NCBI GenBank assembly: GCA_002490665.1
Contig: DKUL01000034.1
Span: 39,317-75,967, forward strand
From: Lachnospiraceae bacterium UBA7205
GTDB lineage: Bacteria > Bacillota > Clostridia > Lachnospirales > Lachnospiraceae
Direction: 5' to 3'
DNA: 36,651 nt
Shown: positions 31,315 to 36,651 of the stretch, one piece after another
Numbering within the stretch: the stretch's first letter is position 1
How the letters are laid out: each line of letters begins with the position of its first letter
The notes under the pieces: generated by a model
Told to the model about the DNA's origin: nothing
What the model saw: the letters and a program-made list of their open reading frames with translations, nothing else
The model's database searches: none
Translations under genes and position numbers: made by a program

Positions 31315-31343
31315 AGTATATCCCTATTGGTGATAAATGTCAA
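31315..31343 (-). promoter_or_regulatory. fba promoter
   Basis: On the minus strand TTGACA (31343-31338) and TATACT (31320-31315) with a 17-nt spacer, close to the SigA consensus. Confidence 0.85.
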
Positions 31344-31383
31344 TTTTTTAACATGGCTTTTTTCCAAATAAAAGCAATATTTT

Positions 31384-31399
31384 ATGTAAGTGCTTACAT
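31384..31399. promoter_or_regulatory. cre/LacI-type palindromic operator 1
   Basis: ATGTAAGTGCTTACAT. The inner 14 bases differ from a CcpA cre site (TGTAAGCGCTTACA) only at the central C, which is T here. It lies about 40 bp upstream of the fba -35. Confidence 0.6.
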
Positions 31400-31612
31400 T
31401 TTTTGGACAAAACTATTGTAAAATCCGGCAAAACATGATACACTCACAGCATCAGCAGTTGTTGAATCTATAGTATCCCTGTTACCAGTTAAAATGTTGT
31501 TACAATTCAGTATTTGTGTATATATGGCATTCATACGCACATATTGTTTACACGGCAGATGAAAATTGGCGTGCATACACCGCGTTATGGCTGCCACCAT
31601 TTTTACACGCTA

Positions 31613-31628
31613 ATGTAAGTGCTTTCAT
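31613..31628. promoter_or_regulatory. cre/LacI-type palindromic operator 2
   Basis: ATGTAAGTGCTTTCAT differs from operator 1 at one position. The centres are 229 bp apart. It lies about 100 bp before the pfk start codon, within the likely leader. Confidence 0.6.
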
Positions 31629-31731
31629 ACGTGTCACATCCATACTGAACTTTGCGCAACATGCAGTGCTTCAGGATGGGCGCAGCATAAAATGCCTGCC
31701 CTGGACAATATTTTCATTTAGGAGGTTACAT

Positions 31732-32958
31732 ATGCACGGAAATGTTATCGTCGGCCAGTCCGGCGGACCCACATCAGTCATCAATTCAAGTCTGGTAGGT
31801 GTTTATAAGACAGCACGCGACCGCGGCGCCAAGACAGTATATGGCATGCTGCATGGAGTGAAAGGGCTTCTGGACAGACAGTATGTCGATTTGTCCGCAC
31901 ATATCCGGTCCGATCTGGACATTGACCTTTTGAAGCGCACGCCGTCGTCATTCCTCGGCTCCTGCCGCTACAAGCTCCCCGAAATCCGTGATGGCAAGGA
32001 GACCTATGACAAGATATTCCAGATATTGGAGGAACTCGATATCGAGGCATTTTTCTATATCGGCGGCAACGACTCCATGGACACGATCAAGAAGCTTTCG
32101 GACTATGCCATCCTGATTAGCAGCGATATCAAGTTCATGGGTGTACCAAAAACCATTGACAACGACCTCGCCTGCACAGATCACACGCCCGGTTACGGAA
32201 GCGCTGCCAAATACATCGCATCTGTCACCAAGGAAATTATCCGGGACGGTCTTGTGTATGACTATCCTGTAATCACCATCCTTGAAATCATGGGGCGCAA
32301 TGCCGGATGGCTCACTGCCGCCACGGCGCTTTCCGCAGGCGAAGACTGCGAGGGCGTTGACATGATTTACCTCCCCGAGGTCGCGTTTGACATTGACGCG
32401 TTCATGGAAAAGGTCAAACAGCTCTGCCAGAACAAGCGCTCGGTTGTCATTGCCGTGTCCGAGGGCATCAAGGTTGCCGACGGACGCTATGTCTTTGAGC
32501 TCAAGGACCACGTGGAATTTGTCGACGCATTCGGGCACAAGCAGCTCCAGGGCGCCGCAAAATTTCTGGCAGACAAAGTCGGCGCCGAGTTTGGTGTCAA
32601 GACGCGCGCCATTGAGCTGAGCACGTTACAGCGCTGTGCCTCACACATGACCTCCCGCGTCGACATCACCGAGGCATTCCAGGTGGGCGGCGCCGCAGTC
32701 AAGGCAGCTTTTGAGGGCGATACCGGAAAGGTCGTCGTGCTGGACCGTGTATCCGAGGATCCCTATATCTGCACGACAAGCACACAGGATGTCCACAAGA
32801 TTGCCAATATCGAAAAGAAAGTTCCGCTGGAGTGGATTACACGCGACAACACCTATGTGTCAGACGACCTGATTCACTATATCAGACCCCTGATACAGGC
32901 AGAACTGTCCCCCGTCATGGTGGACGGACTGCCAAGGCACCTGCGCCTGACGCTTTAA
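31732..32958 (+). CDS. 6-phosphofructokinase, probably PPi-dependent
   Basis: A 408-residue enzyme phosphorylating fructose-6-phosphate at C1. The N-terminal GQSGGPTSVINSSL binds the phosphoryl donor. The donor-specificity loop reads GGNDSMDT: the Asp replaces the Gly of the ATP enzyme's GGDGS motif, and PKTIDND has Lys where ATP enzymes have Gly, both typical of PPi-dependent enzymes. The substrate-binding MGRNAGWL is present. Start at 31732 follows AGGAGG at 7-nt spacing; the longer open frame from 31516 has no family similarity. It is divergent from fba, giving two consecutive glycolytic steps. Donor use is inferred from motifs. Confidence 0.92.
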   Translation: MHGNVIVGQSGGPTSVINSSLVGVYKTARDRGAKTVYGMLHGVKGLLDRQYVDLSAHIRSDLDIDLLKRTPSSFLGSCRYKLPEIRDGKETYDKIFQILEELDIEAFFYIGGNDSMDTIKKLSDYAILISSDIKFMGVPKTIDNDLACTDHTPGYGSAAKYIASVTKEIIRDGLVYDYPVITILEIMGRNAGWLTAATALSAGEDCEGVDMIYLPEVAFDIDAFMEKVKQLCQNKRSVVIAVSEGIKVADGRYVFELKDHVEFVDAFGHKQLQGAAKFLADKVGAEFGVKTRAIELSTLQRCASHMTSRVDITEAFQVGGAAVKAAFEGDTGKVVVLDRVSEDPYICTTSTQDVHKIANIEKKVPLEWITRDNTYVSDDLIHYIRPLIQAELSPVMVDGLPRHLRLTL

Positions 32959-32965
32959 AAATCCC

Positions 32966-33006
32966 AAAACGAGGCAGGGAAAATTGATATTTCCCTGCCC
33001 CGTTTT
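32966..33006 (+). terminator. Terminator of the phosphofructokinase gene
   Basis: AAAACG and GGCAGGGAAA pair with TTTCCCTGCC and CGTTTT, with one mismatch, followed by ATTA; the TTTT is within the stem end. Confidence 0.88.
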
Positions 33007-33010
33007 ATTA

Positions 33011-33098
33011 TGCACACGCCGACGCAGCGGAAACATGCCACTAAAGTGGCGCGTCGGCGGCGCACGAGTAGGGGAAGAAGAATCCCCCCTACTCGGTT
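33011..33098 (-). repeat. Structured dispersed repeat, family R2, copy 2
   Basis: Read on the minus strand: a CGAGTAGGGG/CCCCTACTCG hairpin (33094-33065), then the stem GCCGACGC/GCGTCGGC enclosing the hairpin GCCAC-TTTA-GTGGC and the joining segment ATGTTTCC, ending GCATAA. The same order as copy 1 at window positions 1-65, with stems of different sequence that still pair. The first hairpin contains the stop codon of the fusion gene. Confidence 0.7.
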
Positions 33099-34051
33099 GC
33101 AACTGTCGATGCTATCAGCTGCATGTTTCCCTGAAGCTGTGCCTTTCCAAATCCATTCGGAAGGATGAAATGGTCGCCCTTCTTTATGAGCTGTCCGTTT
33201 ATCAGGCCGTCGCCCTCAACGACACTCATAATCAGGAACGGATAATCCTGCGAAACCTCCATGCTTCCGTCCACATCAAGCTTCCATACCTGATAATAGC
33301 TGCACGCAATCAGGCGGTTCATCACGTTCTTTTCACCTCCGGCAATATTGATGACACTCTCCTCCACCGATTTTGCAGGCACGGTAATGACATCAATGCT
33401 CTTCTCGATATGGAGCTCACGCGGTTTTCCGTCCTGAAGGCGGTTGTAGTCATACACGCGGTATGTGATGTCGGAATTCTGCTGGGTCTCGAGAATCTCG
33501 ATGCCGCCCTTTATCGCATGGACGGTACCCGGGTCAATCTGGATAAAGTCCCCTTTCTTTACCGGAACCTCGCGCAGGAAATCATTCCACCTTCCTCCGT
33601 GAATCATGTCCTTAAGCTCCGCCTTGTCCTTTGCGTTGTGTCCAATGACAAGTGTCGCCCCCTCCGGCGCGTCAAGGATGTACCAGCACTCTGTCTTTCC
33701 AAGGGAACCGTTCTCATTTGCCCCTGCATAATCATCATTGGGATGCACCTGGATGCTCAGGTCGTCATTCGCGTCAATAATTTTGATTAACAGCGGGAAG
33801 CGGTCACCCTCCACATTTCCGAAAAGCTGCGGTTCCTCCGTCCACAGCTGGCTCAGGCTCTTTCCAGCATAAGTGCCTTCCCTGACCGTGCAATCCCCAT
33901 TCGGATGTGCGCTCACCGCCCAGCACTCGCCAGTGTTGTCTCCCGGTATTTCATAGCCCCACTTGCTGCCAAGCTTGTTTCCGCCCCATATCATCTGCTT
34001 AAATACGGGGTTCATGTACAATATTTCCTTGTTTGTGTTCTCACTGTTCAT
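33089..34051 (-). CDS. manA: Possible internally initiated mannose-6-phosphate isomerase
   Basis: In-frame alternative start inside the fusion. The ATG at 34051 (residue 453 of the fusion) opens a 320-residue ManA, the standard family length, and NKEILYMNPVFKQMIWGGNK matches the usual N-terminus. A GGAGGG ribosome site lies within the GH1-end codons. ManA interconverts mannose-6-phosphate and fructose-6-phosphate using zinc; all four zinc ligands are present. Whether it is made separately is not known. Confidence 0.5.
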   Translation of the reverse strand: MNSENTNKEILYMNPVFKQMIWGGNKLGSKWGYEIPGDNTGECWAVSAHPNGDCTVREGTYAGKSLSQLWTEEPQLFGNVEGDRFPLLIKIIDANDDLSIQVHPNDDYAGANENGSLGKTECWYILDAPEGATLVIGHNAKDKAELKDMIHGGRWNDFLREVPVKKGDFIQIDPGTVHAIKGGIEILETQQNSDITYRVYDYNRLQDGKPRELHIEKSIDVITVPAKSVEESVINIAGGEKNVMNRLIACSYYQVWKLDVDGSMEVSQDYPFLIMSVVEGDGLINGQLIKKGDHFILPNGFGKAQLQGNMQLIASTVATE

Positions 34052-35407
34052 ACGCAGTATCCCTCCGTTTGTCTCCATTACCTTCTGGTACCAGAATGCG
34101 GAATCCTTCGCGATGCGCTTCTGTGTCGTAAAGTCCACATAGACAATGCCAAAGCGCTCGTTGTAGCCCTTGTCCCACTCAAAATTGTCCAGAAATGTCC
34201 ACAGGAAATATCCCCTGATGTCCGTTCCCTCATCATAGGATTTCTGCAGCTGTGACAGGTACAGATCCAGAAAATCAATCCGGTTGCTGTCATGGACACA
34301 CCCATCCGCAGAAACCTGGTCATGGCAGGACATTCCGTTTTTCGTGATGTAAATGGGCATCTGGTAACGCTCATATAAAAACTTTGTTCCCCAGTACAGG
34401 CACTCGGGCGTGACCGGCCAGTTCGCCGCCGTCCGCGGGAATCCCGCATGCCTGTCCACATACTCCGGCTTTCCGTCCGCACCCATCCTGATATAATATC
34501 CATTATAAATGTTCTGCCCCATAAAATCAATCGGCTGGTGAATCAGTTCCATGTCCGCATCCGTAATTTCCGGCAGATATTCCTTATATTTCGCGAGCCC
34601 CTCCGCAGGATATTTTCCAAGGAACACAGGATCCGCAAACCAAGCCACGTTCCATGTCCAGTTCTCTATGGGCTGGTCAAAACCAAAATAAATACGCTTT
34701 GCCGCCTCGATATCCTCCGGCTTGTCCGTATAGGGATATGCCACCCCGCATGTCGGGGCATATCCGATTTTAACAGGCTGTTTTGCATATCTGCGCAGCT
34801 GCTTCACCGCAGTTCCATGGGCGCGCAGCGCATTGTGCGCTATCTGGAACACCTCCGCGGGTTTCAGCTTCAGCCCGGGCGCATGCACGCCGCTAAGATG
34901 TCCAAGGCCGACGAAGCACTGCGGCTCATTTAACGTGATGATATATTCTGACAAATCGCTGAAATTTTCCGCCACCACTTTTGCGTATTCCCCAAACCAT
35001 CCGATAATGTCCTCATTGAGCCACCCGCCCTTTTCCTGGAGCGCCTGCGGAAGCTCCCAGTGATACATCGTGATATATGGGACAATACCATTCTCTATCA
35101 TGCAGTGCATCATATCCCTGTACAGTGCGACCGCCTTCTCGTTGACTTTCCCTGTCCCTTCCGGCATAATACGCGCCCAGCTCAGGGAAAAGCGGTATGC
35201 CTTCACACCGAGCAGCCGCATCATTGCAATGTCTTCCCTGTACCTGTGGATATGGTCACATGCCACATCCGCATTCTGGTTGTTCCATACCCTGCCTTCC
35301 TCGGCAAATACGTCCCAGATGCACTTTCCTGCGCCGTCCTGTGCATCCCTTCCCTCTATCTGATAGGCGCTGCTTGCCACGCCCCACACAAAATCATCTC
35401 TGAACAT
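33089..35407 (-). CDS. Fusion: GH1 beta-glycosidase (nucleophile replaced) and class I mannose-6-phosphate isomerase
   Basis: A 772-residue two-domain protein. Residues 1-450 are a complete GH1 barrel: FVWGVASSAYQIEG, YHWELP (H116), the acid/base TLNEP (E161) and WTFLDNFEW. The nucleophile motif, normally TENG, reads ITKNG with Lys356 (codon AAA at 34342-34340), so ordinary retaining hydrolysis should be lost. Residues 453-772 are a full type I ManA: IWGGNKL, zinc ligands Q553 and H555 (QVHPNDD), E573 and H630 (PGTVHAI). GGAGGG at 34066-34061 stands 9 nt before an internal ATG at 34051, which would yield a free 320-residue ManA. It follows the SGNH gene by 26 nt. Confidence 0.9.
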   Translation of the reverse strand: MFRDDFVWGVASSAYQIEGRDAQDGAGKCIWDVFAEEGRVWNNQNADVACDHIHRYREDIAMMRLLGVKAYRFSLSWARIMPEGTGKVNEKAVALYRDMMHCMIENGIVPYITMYHWELPQALQEKGGWLNEDIIGWFGEYAKVVAENFSDLSEYIITLNEPQCFVGLGHLSGVHAPGLKLKPAEVFQIAHNALRAHGTAVKQLRRYAKQPVKIGYAPTCGVAYPYTDKPEDIEAAKRIYFGFDQPIENWTWNVAWFADPVFLGKYPAEGLAKYKEYLPEITDADMELIHQPIDFMGQNIYNGYYIRMGADGKPEYVDRHAGFPRTAANWPVTPECLYWGTKFLYERYQMPIYITKNGMSCHDQVSADGCVHDSNRIDFLDLYLSQLQKSYDEGTDIRGYFLWTFLDNFEWDKGYNERFGIVYVDFTTQKRIAKDSAFWYQKVMETNGGILRMNSENTNKEILYMNPVFKQMIWGGNKLGSKWGYEIPGDNTGECWAVSAHPNGDCTVREGTYAGKSLSQLWTEEPQLFGNVEGDRFPLLIKIIDANDDLSIQVHPNDDYAGANENGSLGKTECWYILDAPEGATLVIGHNAKDKAELKDMIHGGRWNDFLREVPVKKGDFIQIDPGTVHAIKGGIEILETQQNSDITYRVYDYNRLQDGKPRELHIEKSIDVITVPAKSVEESVINIAGGEKNVMNRLIACSYYQVWKLDVDGSMEVSQDYPFLIMSVVEGDGLINGQLIKKGDHFILPNGFGKAQLQGNMQLIASTVATE

Positions 35408-35433
35408 AGTTTTCCCCTGTACTCTTTCTTAAT

Positions 35434-36543
35434 TCATTCAATAAACTTTTTGAGGTAACCCGATAACACTTCTGCCGCCTGCTTATGGCAGAGGTATCCG
35501 GGATGTTCCCTTGAACCGACACTCTCATCTGTCATGTCCGGCAGCTGGAGATAAGATACCTTGCCATCACCGGACTCTTGCGCATACGCTGCTACCGCCT
35601 CGCAAATGTACATCTGGAAATCAATCCCAATCATCCCATAGCACCATACAATGCGCGCCCTGGGATTACACGCCCGGATTAGCCCCAGAAAGTCCTTCAC
35701 TGCCTGCTGGAATACCCGGACATCATCCATGTGGCAGGAGCCGTCCGGGTTCCTGCGCATCTTATGGCTCGCACCTGTTTTTTCATCCACCCACTCCGGC
35801 TGGTCAAATGAAGCGGCATCATTGGTTCCCAGGTTCACGATGACAAAGTCCGGCTGCCAGTCCGCAAATTCATGCTGCTGGTTTCCGCCAAGGCGTTCAT
35901 TCTCCGGACCAGGCATCACGCCGCATATCTGCTGGTAATACTTTGGCAGGGCGCCCCCCGGGTTATTGTCCCACGTATTATGGACGCCCCATCCGCTCTG
36001 GGAATAGACGCGGTACTCCGCATCCAGAATCCGGGCTGTCTGGTACGCGTAGCTTTTCACCGCGGAGAAAAACATTGGTATCCAGTCCACCTCCTGCTTC
36101 GCACCAATCAGACCCTCGCCCGATGTAATGCTGTCGCCGATAAATTCAATCTTCAATGCCTTGTCCGCAACCGGAAGAAACGCCCCGTCATGGCGGAATG
36201 CATGAATATGGATGTAAGAGCTGCCGTCATCACTCATTGCCTGCAAGTCCTTATAAAAACGGACATTCTTGACACTTTCCGGACTCATTCCCCGGAAAAG
36301 CGGCACCCAGTACCTACCCTTTTGCAGCATCTGCCTGCCTACCCAGTCCCCATTTACCGTATAGCTGAACCACGGCTCGTAGACATCATAGGTCACCTCA
36401 AGCTCCACCCAGAATTCGGAACCGGTCACATTGCACTCAAATCCGCCTGCCGTCCAGAAAAGCGTCAGTGGTTCCCTGCATTTTGTCGTCCGCCCATGTA
36501 CTTTCATCTGCGGTACTTCTTTTATCTGTGTCTCCCTGAGCAT
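35434..36543 (-). CDS. SGNH/GDSL esterase, CE2-like deacetylase
   Basis: A 369-residue protein with the CE2 layout. An N-terminal beta-sandwich (about 15-120; FWVELEVTYDVYEPWFSYTV) precedes an SGNH hydrolase domain. Motif I is IEFIGDSITSGEG (Ser nucleophile), Gly is in YSQSGWGVH, Asn in VIVNLGTNDA, and the His is in SREHPGYLCH near the C-terminus. CE2 enzymes remove acetyl groups from xylan, glucomannan or their oligosaccharides. There is no signal peptide, which suggests action on imported oligosaccharides. GAGGGGG precedes the ATG. It is the first gene of an operon with the GH1-ManA fusion. Confidence 0.88.
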   Translation of the reverse strand: MLRETQIKEVPQMKVHGRTTKCREPLTLFWTAGGFECNVTGSEFWVELEVTYDVYEPWFSYTVNGDWVGRQMLQKGRYWVPLFRGMSPESVKNVRFYKDLQAMSDDGSSYIHIHAFRHDGAFLPVADKALKIEFIGDSITSGEGLIGAKQEVDWIPMFFSAVKSYAYQTARILDAEYRVYSQSGWGVHNTWDNNPGGALPKYYQQICGVMPGPENERLGGNQQHEFADWQPDFVIVNLGTNDAASFDQPEWVDEKTGASHKMRRNPDGSCHMDDVRVFQQAVKDFLGLIRACNPRARIVWCYGMIGIDFQMYICEAVAAYAQESGDGKVSYLQLPDMTDESVGSREHPGYLCHKQAAEVLSGYLKKFIE

Positions 36544-36566
36544 TGTTATCCCCCTCTATAAAATAA

Positions 36567-36612
36567 CGTAACAGTTTAGCCCAGGACTTTGCATTTACTG
36601 CAAAGTCCGTGA
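36567..36612 (-). repeat. Dispersed hairpin repeat, family R1, copy 2
   Basis: On the minus strand GGACTTTGCA-GTAAA-TGCAAAGTCC, a 10-bp stem, matches 5784-5829 over about 45 nt. The stem differs from copy 1 at one base pair on both sides (T-A here, A-T there). It lies just upstream of the SGNH gene, and similarity on the 5' side may continue past the window end (GTGGC/GCCAC arms at 36621-36646). Confidence 0.7.
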
Positions 36613-36651
36613 AATAGCGTAGTGGCAGAGATGCATCAAGCCACCACGAAG

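Noticed and set aside
31516..31731. N-terminal extension of the phosphofructokinase
   Set aside because: Family similarity begins at HGNVIVGQSGG, and AGGAGG precedes the ATG at 31732.
33089..35407. GH1-ManA fusion as a frameshift artefact
   Set aside because: Both domains are in the same frame with a sensible linker and no disrupted motif at the junction; only stop-codon loss, not a frameshift, could explain it.
1..36651. CRISPR array
   Set aside because: No series of regularly spaced direct repeats was seen; QNPY codon repeats in ftsH are in-frame coding repeats.

Overview
The window looks like a chromosomal segment from a low-to-mid GC anaerobic Firmicute, most likely Lachnospiraceae (Clostridia). 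The assignment rests on gene families typical of that group: a CD3324-type small HTH protein, DUF1062, DUF4179 anti-sigma partners, three AAA-ATPase-like/PD-(D/E)XK proteins, a PPi-type phosphofructokinase, a BceRS-BceAB-like module and a spore photoproduct lyase-like radical SAM enzyme. Strong AGGAGG ribosome sites and SigA-type promoters agree. No rRNA, tRNA, CRISPR array or intact transposase was seen.

Layout. Positions 1-110 hold a folded repeat and the terminator of a LacI-family regulator (minus strand). Positions 1188-4416 (minus) are an ECF sigma factor, its DUF4179 membrane anti-sigma partner and the first AAA/PD-(D/E)XK protein. Divergent from these is a Cof-type HAD phosphatase, followed by a 116-bp MITE-like insertion and a complex of hairpins. 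Then come a FliD-like filament protein (5942-7153), a small HTH protein, a SAM methyltransferase and a DUF1062 protein. The HTH and DUF1062 genes are each preceded by an 8-codon leader ORF whose stop codon begins a hairpin. Positions 9831-12548 contain a GNAT remnant and a three-gene operon (nucleoside phosphorylase-like, radical SAM photoproduct lyase-like, SDR). The second AAA/PD-(D/E)XK protein follows.

Positions 14309-20280 (minus) carry a Bce-type two-component system and ABC transporter, with a tRNA 2'-phosphotransferase (kptA) gene between sensor and transporter and an XRE membrane regulator downstream. Housekeeping genes follow: mscL (+), uvrC and ftsH (-), pyrG (+). The third AAA/PD-(D/E)XK protein (27352-29088) is next to a GNAT gene with a long leader containing a peptide ORF, alternative hairpins and a perfect 24-bp palindrome. 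A truncated GNAT remnant follows.

The right end is sugar metabolism. fba (-) and a PPi-type pfk (+) diverge from a 504-bp region with two near-identical cre/LacI-like palindromes. A minus-strand operon then encodes a CE2-like SGNH esterase and an unusual fusion of a GH1 beta-glycosidase with class I mannose-6-phosphate isomerase. Together these could deacetylate a (gluco)mannan oligosaccharide, isomerise mannose-6-P to fructose-6-P, phosphorylate it with PPi and cleave the bisphosphate (inference). The GH1 domain has Lys in place of the catalytic nucleophile Glu.

Most notable: (i) the twin leader-peptide/hairpin elements and a third leader upstream of the GNAT gene, which look like ribosome-sensing attenuators on genes of unknown function; (ii) two families of dispersed structured repeats whose copies differ by compensatory base-pair changes; (iii) the nucleophile-less GH1-ManA fusion with an internal ribosome site.
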